The notes below the pieces were generated by a model. It was not told the DNA's origin, ran no database searches, and was given only the letters and a program-made list of their open reading frames with translations. Both the position numbers and the translations under genes were made by a program. Below are positions 1-7,212 of a stretch of 16,240 bases of DNA, in pieces (the first letter of the stretch is position 1; each line of letters begins with the position of its first letter). Source of the DNA: a bacterium (GTDB lineage: Bacteria; Patescibacteriota; Minisyncoccia; UBA6257; GWB1-50-10); contig JAKAGX010000013.1 in assembly GCA_021825465.1 (NCBI GenBank), positions 1 to 16,240 of the forward strand, written 5' to 3'.

Positions 1-358
1 ATTTTGGAGCGTACCATATGGAACTTGTCGTTACGGAACCCGTGATGTAACCGGAGGGGGTTATGGGAACATAGTTGCCGGAAACTCTTAAGAGGTCGAC
101 CTCTTGCACTGCAGAGTTCGAGCCGGTCCACGTCGTAAAGATGGCACTGTTGTAAGACTGACAACTAACGGTGTACGGCACCGGCGGTTTAGGCGGAGGT
201 GTCGGGGATGTCTGGACGGTTATCGTTTCGGAATCGCAATACGATGAGAAACATCCACCCGGCGCAACTGCGCCGGCCCAAACCTTCACGGCAACAAAGC
301 CGGTCAGGATAACGAGCACTCCAACGAAAACGATTGAAGAAATTTTCTTCCCCGTCAT
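1..358 (-). CDS. Secreted Fn3-like protein, N-terminal part (runs off the left edge)
   Basis: Reading leftward from the ATG at 356-358, the frame stays open for 119 codons to the window edge with no stop, so this is the 5' part of a longer gene. The N-terminus is Lys-rich and followed by a hydrophobic stretch (about residues 8-27), a signal peptide or anchor. A Cys-containing segment and a Pro-rich linker (PTPPPKPPVP) follow. From about residue 63 the sequence has the beta-sandwich look of a fibronectin III or PKD-type repeat (SCQSYNSAIF...TWTGSN). It is therefore probably an exported, surface-attached protein like its neighbours. An extended -10 box lies only 7 nt upstream of the ATG. The C-terminal domains are not visible and I cannot name a function. 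Confidence 0.75.
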   Translation of the reverse strand, partial: MTGKKISSIVFVGVLVILTGFVAVKVWAGAVAPGGCFSSYCDSETITVQTSPTPPPKPPVPYTVSCQSYNSAIFTTWTGSNSAVQEVDLLRVSGNYVPITPSGYITGSVTTSSIWYAPK

Positions 359-365
359 TTCCTTT

Positions 366-374
366 ATTATAGCA
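366..374 (-). promoter_or_regulatory. Extended -10 promoter (TG-C-TATAAT) for the leftmost gene
   Basis: On the minus strand TGC is directly followed by TATAAT (plus-strand ATTATA at 366-371, CA at 373-374). Only 7 nt separate the -10 box from the ATG, so transcription would start at or next to the start codon. No convincing -35 box is seen, which is usual for extended -10 promoters. Confidence 0.55.
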
Positions 375-396
375 AATCGATACGCCGAGAAACATG

Positions 397-431
397 AAAC
401 CCCATGAGGTAGATACACACTCATGGGGTTT
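397..431 (-). terminator. Hairpin terminator after the glycosidase lipoprotein gene
   Basis: AAACCCCATGA (397-407) pairs perfectly with TCATGGGGTTT (421-431), giving an 11-bp stem and a 13-nt loop. It begins 9 nt after the stop codon of the gene at 440-1753. The stem's own T run continues into a T-rich tail on the minus strand (TTTCATGTTT). Confidence 0.65.
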
Positions 432-439
432 GCTTGTTG

Positions 440-1753
440 CTAGTGAATGAGATAGACCGGTGCCTGACTTGCGGTCACGACACACTGTCCGTTTTGAACG
501 GTTACGGTTTGGCTGCTCCCGGTAAGCGTCGTGAGCGTTGCGCTTGATCCCGCGATGTTCCCGACCGTTACCGTCTGTGGAGTATTTGCCGTAGTCCAAA
601 CGACGTCTATCGTCTTCTGATTCCCGGAAAAACGATATTCGAAGATCCCGTTTCCGAAGCTATTGCTCTCGAAAGTCGCTCCGCCGAGGATTCCCATAAG
701 AGTCTGGCAGGCATCGTAGTCCTCTTTTGAAGACAGCACCTGATCGCGATGAACGAGACCGAAGTTATCCTCATAAGGATCACCCGTCCCGTCATCCCGG
801 AAATCGTACCAAAAGACCTTTTGAACTTCCGGCAGAGCGAGCAGTTGGACATATGCGCGGACCAGGTAGTCGGCTTGCTGGCTTTCTGATACGTAAGACA
901 CTCCCGTCGTCCATCCTATCTCGGTAACCCAGAGGGGCTTATCCGGAAACAAGTCGTGGAAACCGGCGATCTGTCCGACGAGCATGCTGGGATATGTCGT
1001 GTCGCCGTAGACCGCGATGTCGGGTGCCACGCCGGGATACAAATGAAGTGCGAGAATATCGAAATAGCTCGCACCGCCTGCGGCGTACACTTGGCTCACG
1101 AAAGACGTGTCAGTTCCGACAATGCCTCCCATAAGGATATGGCTTTCCGGCGCGACGCTCATGATGGCTTCGTAACTTGCCCTCAAGAGACGCACATAGT
1201 CCGCGGCGTTCGGCGCGGGATACCAGAACTGGGAGAAATTCTCCTCATTCCAGACCTCCCAGTAGTGGATCTGATTTTTGTACCGACCCACGACCGCTTT
1301 CACATAGCCGCTCCATTCAGCGAGCATGGTATCTGTCAAGGAAGACATGTCCTTGTGGTTGTTGGCAGCGCCCCACCACGACGCTCCGTAGCAGAGAAGC
1401 CCCAGCACGTTAATGTTCGCCTTCAATTCTCCGTTCACCGCTCTGTCGAACGGCGTCCAGTTGAATTGTCCCTTTTGAGGCTCGAGAACCGTCCATTCGA
1501 ACGATTCCCGCTGCCATCGGATCCCGGCATCCGCCATTTTTGCAATGGCAGTACCGACAAGCGTTGTATCGCTCCCCTGGTAGCGGGTTGCAAGGCATGC
1601 ATTGACTCCGAAAGGCCAATTCTCGTACTGAGATACGAACGTCAGGGTGTCCGGAGGATTGGGTTTCGGGGTTGGATCCGGAGACGGGGCATCCGGCGGC
1701 TTGCACCCGGCAAGGGTAGCCACAGCCACCAAGAGCATAACTAATCGATTCAT
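440..1753 (-). CDS. Lipoprotein glycoside hydrolase, clan GH-A (GH39/GH5-like)
   Basis: 437 aa. Residues 1-17 form a lipoprotein signal with lipobox L14-A15-G16-C17, followed by a Pro/Asp-rich linker to about residue 36, so the enzyme should be lipid-anchored outside the cytoplasmic membrane. Residues about 45-350 look like a (beta/alpha)8 glycosidase. EVWNEE (166-171) carries the N169-E170 acid/base pair of clan GH-A. WVTEIGW (275-281) offers E278 as nucleophile. HLYPG (237-241) lies on an intervening strand. The C-terminal 85 residues are Thr/Val-rich and look like the small beta-sandwich common after such barrels. Substrate cannot be read from sequence; GH39-like xylosidase or a related exo-glycosidase is plausible. 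The start is supported by a strong Shine-Dalgarno AGGAGG (1758-1763) and a consensus promoter upstream. Most other genes here lack an SD, so this gene may be acquired. Confidence 0.8.
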   Translation of the reverse strand: MNRLVMLLVAVATLAGCKPPDAPSPDPTPKPNPPDTLTFVSQYENWPFGVNACLATRYQGSDTTLVGTAIAKMADAGIRWQRESFEWTVLEPQKGQFNWTPFDRAVNGELKANINVLGLLCYGASWWGAANNHKDMSSLTDTMLAEWSGYVKAVVGRYKNQIHYWEVWNEENFSQFWYPAPNAADYVRLLRASYEAIMSVAPESHILMGGIVGTDTSFVSQVYAAGGASYFDILALHLYPGVAPDIAVYGDTTYPSMLVGQIAGFHDLFPDKPLWVTEIGWTTGVSYVSESQQADYLVRAYVQLLALPEVQKVFWYDFRDDGTGDPYEDNFGLVHRDQVLSSKEDYDACQTLMGILGGATFESNSFGNGIFEYRFSGNQKTIDVVWTTANTPQTVTVGNIAGSSATLTTLTGSSQTVTVQNGQCVVTASQAPVYLIH

Positions 1754-1833
1754 ATTACCTCCTGTTCAAGAAATTCTTTTTCGTTATAAATATATGTAAA
1801 TGTTCTTCTGTTTTTCGCAAAACTTCTGTAAAA

Positions 1834-1862
1834 ATCATACAATAAATGCGTCATGTTGTCAA
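1834..1862 (-). promoter_or_regulatory. Near-consensus sigma-70-type promoter for the glycosidase gene
   Basis: On the minus strand TTGACA (1857-1862) and TATGAT (1834-1839) are separated by exactly 17 nt. The leader is about 75 nt and ends in the AGGAGG ribosome site of the gene at 1753. The -35 box lies 7 bp beyond the terminator hairpin of the preceding gene. Confidence 0.75.
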
Positions 1863-1869
1863 AAACGGA

Positions 1870-1902
1870 AAAGAGGTTCAACTTAAAAAGTTGAACCTCT
1901 TT
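1870..1902 (-). terminator. Strong intrinsic terminator of the beta-propeller gene
   Basis: AAAGAGGTTCAACTT (1870-1884) pairs perfectly with AAGTTGAACCTCTTT (1888-1902) around a 3-nt loop. On the minus strand the stem is followed by T-rich sequence (CTCTTTTCCGTTTTTG). It starts 8 nt after the stop codon at 1911-1913. The near symmetry could let it act in both directions. Confidence 0.8.
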
Positions 1903-1910
1903 GAACAAGA

Positions 1911-3281
1911 TCACTTCAAAAGAACCATCTTTTTCGTTTGACTGTAGTCGCCTGCGGTCAAGCGATAGAAGTAGGTTCCCGATGGGAGTGATGCCCCATC
2001 GAAGCTTGCCTCGTATACTCCCGGTGCTTTTACATCATTGACCAACGTTTTTACCGATTGGCCGAGGACGTTGTAGATCGAGAGCGTTACAAGACTTCTC
2101 TTTTGCACTGAATATCTGATTGTGGTACTCGGGTTGAACGGATTCGGGTAGTTCTGAGATAAGGTAAAGTTCGGGTTGTGAGTTGGCTCGTCAACAGCAG
2201 TTACGGTTGTTGACGACACGACGTACACGCCATCATCGGTACCGACGAGAACGCTGTCTTTCCCGTAGGGATACAGACAACTTACGTTTTTCCCAATGAA
2301 GTCGACGTCCTGCCACGTAGCACCTGAATCGGAAGAATAATAGAGCCCTCCGTCTCCAGCGATACCGGTTCCGATATCGTTATGGAAAGCGGCCCATACT
2401 TTTCCGCCCACCGCAAGAACTGCGGAAGCGTACATGGGCATGGGAGTTTTTCCAATAACCTGTGTCCAGATTTGACCATCATCCGTCGAACGGAAGATCC
2501 CCTCCCCGTTGGTTGCCGCATACACGACACCTGTTGAAGAGTCACATGACAAGCCCTGAATATTATATCCAGTAGCCACCATATTACCATTCGAATCTAC
2601 CGTTCCATCACCGATCTTTCCGATTTCGCCAATGAGACCACTATCGGCATGGGACCACGAATTTCCATTGTCGGTTGAGCGGTAAATCCCTTCGGTATAT
2701 CCTTGGGGGTCAGCATTGCCAGTACCGGCAAGAACAGTTCCTTTTGGCGTGATCATTATGGCATTGAATCCTCCAGCGGTGCTGAAAACTTGGGTCCAAT
2801 TCGATCCGCAGTTATGGGAACGGTAAATGGACTTTCCAAAAAATGTACCGACAAAGACCGTACTATCTCTTGCCGCCAAGGCAATTGCGGCGGGTTCACT
2901 GGAGTTTGGCAGGACAATGTCTTGCCATGAATTGCCAGCATCAGTTGACATAAAGAGATCAGCGCCGCTCCCGAGAAACATAGTTCCATTAGCAGTTGCC
3001 GAAATTGCATAGACATCATTAAAGGGTAATTTGTTCTCTAATCCGTTCATCAGGTGAACCCATGTAGTACCGCTATCGGAAGAACGGTAGAGATAGTTGC
3101 TGGTTCCAGCGAAAATGTTGTTATTGGCGCCTACGAAAAGGGAGCCAACTCCAATTTTCAGTTTTACCCCATCCAACACCCGATCAACGCCGAAATTCGT
3201 CGTAGCGCTTTGCTGTGCCACGGCATCTACCGGCATCATGCTCGCAAGGAGCACAAAAGCCGAAAGAATGATCGCTTTCAT
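1911..3281 (-). CDS. Secreted BNR/Asp-box beta-propeller protein with type IX sorting-like C-terminal domain
   Basis: 456 aa. It has a signal peptide (about residues 1-22, ending AVA-QQ). Residues about 30-358 contain six Asp-box (BNR) motifs of the form S-x-D-x-G-x-x-W near 67, 112, 155, 202, 265 and 316, typical of sialidase/YCF48/sortilin-like propellers. No sialidase Arg triad is evident, so enzymatic activity is doubtful. After a short linker, residues about 372-456 match the Por/type IX secretion C-terminal sorting domain (TIGR04183-like, FlgD-like fold). QNYPNPFNPSTTIRYS lies near 376-391, IYNVLGQ follows, then GTYFYRL (435-441) and a terminal KKMVLLK. That domain belongs to Bacteroidetes/Ignavibacteria and other FCB-group exported proteins, which have an outer membrane. 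The gene has its own extended -10 promoter, an SD (AAAGGAG, 3291-3297) and a terminator, so it is a monocistronic unit, likely horizontally acquired. Confidence 0.85.
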   Translation of the reverse strand: MKAIILSAFVLLASMMPVDAVAQQSATTNFGVDRVLDGVKLKIGVGSLFVGANNNIFAGTSNYLYRSSDSGTTWVHLMNGLENKLPFNDVYAISATANGTMFLGSGADLFMSTDAGNSWQDIVLPNSSEPAAIALAARDSTVFVGTFFGKSIYRSHNCGSNWTQVFSTAGGFNAIMITPKGTVLAGTGNADPQGYTEGIYRSTDNGNSWSHADSGLIGEIGKIGDGTVDSNGNMVATGYNIQGLSCDSSTGVVYAATNGEGIFRSTDDGQIWTQVIGKTPMPMYASAVLAVGGKVWAAFHNDIGTGIAGDGGLYYSSDSGATWQDVDFIGKNVSCLYPYGKDSVLVGTDDGVYVVSSTTVTAVDEPTHNPNFTLSQNYPNPFNPSTTIRYSVQKRSLVTLSIYNVLGQSVKTLVNDVKAPGVYEASFDGASLPSGTYFYRLTAGDYSQTKKMVLLK

Positions 3282-3343
3282 TTCGAATCGCTCCTTTCTG
3301 AGCTTTTATTCAGTTAAACAATCAGTTAATTAAAATTTTTTCA

Positions 3344-3370
3344 CAAGGATCAAAAGCTACTTAATCCTTG
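3344..3370 (-). other. Small hairpin in the 5' leader of the beta-propeller gene
   Basis: CAAGGAT (3344-3350) pairs with ATCCTTG (3364-3370) around a 13-nt loop. It lies just inside the predicted transcript start of the gene at 3281 and could stabilise the mRNA 5' end or regulate it. It could equally be chance in AT-rich sequence. Confidence 0.3.
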
Positions 3371-3380
3371 ACTATCAAGT

Positions 3381-3389
3381 ATTATACCA
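3381..3389 (-). promoter_or_regulatory. Extended -10 promoter (TG-G-TATAAT) for the beta-propeller gene
   Basis: TATAAT on the minus strand (3381-3386) is preceded by TGG (3387-3389). No good -35 is present. The leader to the ATG at 3281 would be about 95 nt and contains an SD. The site lies in the 138-bp gap downstream of the Fn3/GWAW protein gene (3420-5687). Confidence 0.6.
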
Positions 3390-3419
3390 CAAATCCCTGA
3401 AAAAAGGAAGGGGGTCGAT

Positions 3420-5687
3420 TTAGTGCAGTAATCCTCGCACTTTTACGTAGTAAGTAGTACTGGCAGAGAGGCCGTTTACTGGTTGGGATTGCGTTCCGGT
3501 AGCACCTGACGCAGGGATAGGCTTTAACCATTGATTAAGAGTTGGGTCACTTGTATACCACACTTGCGTCCCGCTCGCGTAACTCTGCGGATTGGTCCAC
3601 TGCACCGTGAAGCTGTTCGATGTCACGCTGCCCGGCTGAATGGTGACGTTCGTCGGCCACGTGTTCGATGCCACAGGAGCGGTGGACGACGTCTGTACGC
3701 AGTAGAGCCCGTTTTGCGGATCGCTCACGTGGCTCGGATCGCAGAAAGAAATTTGCCCTATGACGTTCGCGGGCGTCGTGGCTCCCGAAAACGTGCCGGA
3801 AGCGAGAGCAAGCGATACGCCGGAAAGATTAACGTAGCCGTCAGCCGATCCGAGGGAAGGATCGGAAGTCAAAAATCTTGCATAGCCGGAAAGGGCGCCC
3901 GTGCTCATGTTCACCGTTGGAAGATTGAAGCCCGGATACGTCGGATCCATATCCCCTTCATTGAACGAAAGCCAGCCGTAGCCGCAGCTCGGACGCGTGT
4001 CGCCCGGCAAACATGAATTGCCGCTCCATGCATATCCCATAAGTCCCCCCGTGTCGGGATTCAGGTAAACGCCGTAAGAAATCGGGCTCGTGCCGCTCAA
4101 GTTCGGCGAAACGGTGTCGGAGCTGAACTTCACCCAGCCGACGGCATTTGCCGCCGATGAGGGAATCGTGGAGCTGCCGGCCCACGCCCAGCCCTTCACG
4201 GGCGACATCTTGCTCAGATCGAGCGTTATCGAAGACCGGGGGACGATGATGACCGGCGTTGCATCTCCCGGGTTCAATTGATAGTTCGTTATGCGGTATT
4301 GAACCGTCTGGCCGATGGTCGGTGAATCGATATAACAGTTGAGGGACTGCGCACCGGGGCATTGCACGGTGAGTGTTTGCCATGTCTGGCCGTTGTCGGT
4401 GCTCTTTTGCGGATTGAACGATTGGAACTGTCCGGCCGAACTCCATAAGACCGGCACCGTGACGGTATTGTTCGAATTCACGTTTTGCACGACGGCCCGG
4501 AAGTTGCCGATCACATAGGCGGTTGTGATCGAGGTTTGTCCCGCGAACGAGCAACCGTTCACGCTACACGCTGATATGGAATACGTGTAACCGGTCCCGT
4601 AGCTTGCCTGATTATCCGTAAAACTCCTCGCACTGCCGGGAACTGTCGTCAAAAAGGCCTGCGTGCCGTTCGTATTGGTCGTACGATACAAGTTAAAGTG
4701 ATCAACGTAGCTCGAGGGACTCGCGTCGCTCCACGTGAGCTTTACGGCAACCTGGCCTTGGTCGGGATGAAGGCCCGTGCCGGTCGTCGTCGCGGAAAAC
4801 CCCGTCGGCGTGCGCGGTACGATGACGGTCGCCTTGCCGGATGCAATGGTCACTTGACTCGGATCATTCGGATCTCTCAATGTTACACTGTTCCCAGAAA
4901 CCGTGTCGTCGGAAAACGGATGGCAGTATAAATCCGTTTGGTAGTAATTGATCGAGTAAATGCTGTCGCCGTTGAAAGAAACCTTGCTGTCGGGGACGAC
5001 GAGCGAGCCGCCGCTGAAAATGCTCGATGCGCTGTACCTCGTGAGCCCCCATCGATAGGGACCGCTCTTGCTGATCATGATGCCGAAGGTCTTCAGATCT
5101 CGTCCGCCGAATTCCGGATCGATCGGGATGTTGATGCTGACCGAACTCCCGCCGGTCGTCGTAAACGTGGCGCCTTGCGGCCCATTTTGGTTGATCGACG
5201 GCAGAGCAGGCGTCGTTGCCGACGCCGAAACTTTGGCGCCCGTTTGATAACTGACCTGCTGTGATGAATCGACGGGCCACATCAAATAATTGATCTGCAT
5301 ATTGGGGTCGAGGCCGACGTAATTCGAGAGGTTCGACGAACCCGGAGCGCACTGCTGGATGTTAGTGAGGCCCGTAGCCGCCGTGCCGTTCACGCTCGCC
5401 CCCAAAGCGTCGTCGATACAAACCTTCGGCGAGGTGTTTTGGGGATCATTCCCCAAATTGAACCCTTGCGAGGTATTGATGCTCCCCGATCGCGAAAACC
5501 AAAACGAAACGCTCGGCTGATTGGGGTTGCTCTGCCAGCCGAGTTCGATGGCGCAAGCTGAAACAGGAGTCGCCGTGAAGTTGGAAATCGAGGGAAACGT
5601 CGTTTGAGCCTTTACTTGACCGTGCAACCACAAGCCGGCCGCGAGAACGGCGAGGAATATAAAAAATGGAACTTTTAACTTCTTCAT
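3420..5687 (-). CDS. Large secreted multi-domain surface protein (Fn3 and GWAW/GWLSF repeats)
   Basis: 755 aa from the ATG at 5685-5687. I chose this start because it overlaps the stop of the upstream gene as ATGA; an in-frame ATG at 5699 would add four residues (MRET). The signal peptide is residues 1-27 (cleavage after VKA). Residues about 33-155 are a first Fn3-like domain, 290-392 a clear Fn3 (PTGFSAT, LTWSDAS, YSISACS) and 393-480 a third. Residues 499-605 carry the Trp/Tyr-rich repeats GWAWAG, GWVKFS, GYAWSG, GWLSFN and GYARF, a pattern frequent in exported proteins of Parcubacteria and relatives. Residues 676-755 form a final Fn3 ending at the C-terminus. There is no anchor or sorting signal, so it is probably secreted or part of a surface assembly. 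It is the last gene of a four-gene operon of exported proteins. No catalytic motif was seen. Confidence 0.8.
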   Translation of the reverse strand: MKKLKVPFFIFLAVLAAGLWLHGQVKAQTTFPSISNFTATPVSACAIELGWQSNPNQPSVSFWFSRSGSINTSQGFNLGNDPQNTSPKVCIDDALGASVNGTAATGLTNIQQCAPGSSNLSNYVGLDPNMQINYLMWPVDSSQQVSYQTGAKVSASATTPALPSINQNGPQGATFTTTGGSSVSINIPIDPEFGGRDLKTFGIMISKSGPYRWGLTRYSASSIFSGGSLVVPDSKVSFNGDSIYSINYYQTDLYCHPFSDDTVSGNSVTLRDPNDPSQVTIASGKATVIVPRTPTGFSATTTGTGLHPDQGQVAVKLTWSDASPSSYVDHFNLYRTTNTNGTQAFLTTVPGSARSFTDNQASYGTGYTYSISACSVNGCSFAGQTSITTAYVIGNFRAVVQNVNSNNTVTVPVLWSSAGQFQSFNPQKSTDNGQTWQTLTVQCPGAQSLNCYIDSPTIGQTVQYRITNYQLNPGDATPVIIVPRSSITLDLSKMSPVKGWAWAGSSTIPSSAANAVGWVKFSSDTVSPNLSGTSPISYGVYLNPDTGGLMGYAWSGNSCLPGDTRPSCGYGWLSFNEGDMDPTYPGFNLPTVNMSTGALSGYARFLTSDPSLGSADGYVNLSGVSLALASGTFSGATTPANVIGQISFCDPSHVSDPQNGLYCVQTSSTAPVASNTWPTNVTIQPGSVTSNSFTVQWTNPQSYASGTQVWYTSDPTLNQWLKPIPASGATGTQSQPVNGLSASTTYYVKVRGLLH

Positions 5688-6310
5688 TGTTTCACGCATG
5701 TGTAAATAAATCCCAACCCCCCATCTTTATTTTCACCCCCCAAAATCCTCGCCATGGTGTAACCGGCGGCGCAACCATTGGCGCTCGAAAATTGGTTGCT
5801 GATACCAACAGCTTGATCATTGAAACTTCCGTTATTATCGCATGTATTTACTGTACCTTGAGTGGTCCCGGCAATGCCGCAAATATCCCCCTGCGGTGGA
5901 AGGACAAGCGACCCAACCGTTACATTACCGCTCATTTTGAAAAGTCCGCCGCTCAAAACCAAGTTGCCGGTCTGCCCGTCTTCATACGAAGAGAAATGCG
6001 TTTGGCCGTTCGCGACGGAAAGCATCGACTGCTGCGGGAAACTAACAAAAGTATTGCTCCCGAAAGAGAGCTGCCCGGGAACTTGAGATCCGGAAAAATT
6101 GCCGCCCAGTATACTGACCGACCCGACAGAGAAATTCCCCGTTTTTATTTGCGCCGCAGGACCTTCATCGACGGGAATCACGCCACCGCCGCCGGCCACA
6201 TAGGGCGGGACTGTCGGCTCCACAAAAGCGGCTCTTACAAAGCCGAAGTAAGCCACTTGGGTTGCAAGGAAAATCGCGACGATGATCAAATAACTCGTTT
6301 GTTTGTTCAT
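5684..6310 (-). CDS. Secreted paralogous surface protein, small member
   Basis: 208 aa from the ATG at 6308-6310, 5 nt after the preceding stop; a longer reading needs a TTG at 6331 inside the upstream gene and is less likely. The N-terminal hydrophobic segment (about 6-25) is a signal peptide or anchor. A Gly/Pro-rich linker follows, then a beta-rich repeat region starting with IKTGNFSV (55-62) and continuing through strands such as GNLVLSG and GNVTVGSLVL. The C-terminus has the module CAAGY (180-184) ... TCVKQ (204-208). The same two modules occur in the two upstream genes of the operon, so these are paralogues of different length. The repeated short Gly-rich strands recall fibre or adhesin shafts. 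Function unknown; the stop overlaps the next start (ATGA), suggesting translational coupling. Confidence 0.75.
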   Translation of the reverse strand: MNKQTSYLIIVAIFLATQVAYFGFVRAAFVEPTVPPYVAGGGGVIPVDEGPAAQIKTGNFSVGSVSILGGNFSGSQVPGQLSFGSNTFVSFPQQSMLSVANGQTHFSSYEDGQTGNLVLSGGLFKMSGNVTVGSLVLPPQGDICGIAGTTQGTVNTCDNNGSFNDQAVGISNQFSSANGCAAGYTMARILGGENKDGGLGFIYTCVKQ

Positions 6311-6315
6311 GGCTT

Positions 6316-7203
6316 TTATGTTTTCACGCAAACATGGATATCGTTAGTGCTCCCGTCGACCGAGTACTTGCCAAAGTTAACGCGCTGGTACCCGGCGGGG
6401 CAGCTTTGATAAGCGCCGTTGGGGTTATAGCCGCCGCAATCATAGACCAAGTGATCGGTGTAGAGTCCGCACCATTCGCCGCGGATCGGAAAATCGTTGT
6501 TGTTCACCATGACGGTGCCTGCCTGAATATTCACTCCCCCGCCCATCGGCTGATAGACGAGCTCTGCGTAGTCATACACTGTTGGACCATAGACAGGGTA
6601 ACTCGGCGTTGTGTTGGTGAAATACAAGAGTGGCGTATACGATTCGTAATCATATCCGTAACTTCCGATCGGCGGAGGCGTCGATTGACCCTTATATGGA
6701 GCATTCACGGCACCGCTGCAATCGATGTTGTCGGTCGTGTCACAAGAAAGTATCTCAGACTGCTGCGCCGCCGTCATGGAAGAGGTCGACACGTACACCC
6801 CGTCCTCTTGCCAAACACCGAAGCCGGAGATCGCTTGGCTTATCAAGGTATTCACGCTGCCGTCAGTCCCAATGGTAAACCCAATGTCTTGTCCGGTCAC
6901 CGGCGCCGGAAAGAAAACGTTCAGTCCGCTGCCCCCGAAACCTATCCGATTGCTTCCGCTGTTCGGCGCACAGCTTTGATTGCCGTTGCCGCTGAATATG
7001 ATGCATCCGCCGTTCGCCTTGAACGTGACGCTGTCTTGGGGCGTCTGGAAGGAAGATTGGCTCATCGACAGGTCGCCCGATTTCGTTTGCCCCGAAGAAT
7101 TCGTCATAACGGGCATCGGCGACTGTTGCGCGCTCGCAAAAAGAGTCGCCCCCTCAACGAGGATGATGGCGATAAAGAGCGTGATGAGCGATTTTTGTTT
7201 CAT
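6316..7203 (-). CDS. Secreted paralogous surface protein, middle member
   Basis: 295 aa. The signal peptide is about residues 1-25 (ending SAQQ). TKSGDLSM (40-47) opens a beta-rich region. A central part contains several Cys and a Tyr-rich stretch (about 180-218). The C-terminal region has RGEWCG (241-246), CPAGY (268-272) and a final CVKT (292-295). The upstream gene shares APYK, RG-x-WCG, CPAGY and the C-terminal CFK/CVK ending in the same order. The paired Cys residues suggest disulphides and therefore an extracytoplasmic location. The gene starts 9 nt after the preceding stop and has no clear SD. The CPAGY-type C-terminal module resembles tip domains of fibres and adhesins in general form only. 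No enzyme motif was seen. Confidence 0.78.
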   Translation of the reverse strand: MKQKSLITLFIAIILVEGATLFASAQQSPMPVMTNSSGQTKSGDLSMSQSSFQTPQDSVTFKANGGCIIFSGNGNQSCAPNSGSNRIGFGGSGLNVFFPAPVTGQDIGFTIGTDGSVNTLISQAISGFGVWQEDGVYVSTSSMTAAQQSEILSCDTTDNIDCSGAVNAPYKGQSTPPPIGSYGYDYESYTPLLYFTNTTPSYPVYGPTVYDYAELVYQPMGGGVNIQAGTVMVNNNDFPIRGEWCGLYTDHLVYDCGGYNPNGAYQSCPAGYQRVNFGKYSVDGSTNDIHVCVKT

Positions 7204-7212
7204 GGTTCCGGT

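Noticed and set aside
956..1744. Long plus-strand open frame (262 codons) opposite the glycosidase gene
   Set aside because: It is the complement of a gene with clear catalytic motifs, promoter and SD; the translation is Arg/His-rich and has no recognisable domain.
6311..6331. Upstream TTG start for the small surface protein
   Set aside because: It would overlap the preceding gene and add seven residues before the signal peptide; the ATG at 6310, 5 nt after the stop, fits better.
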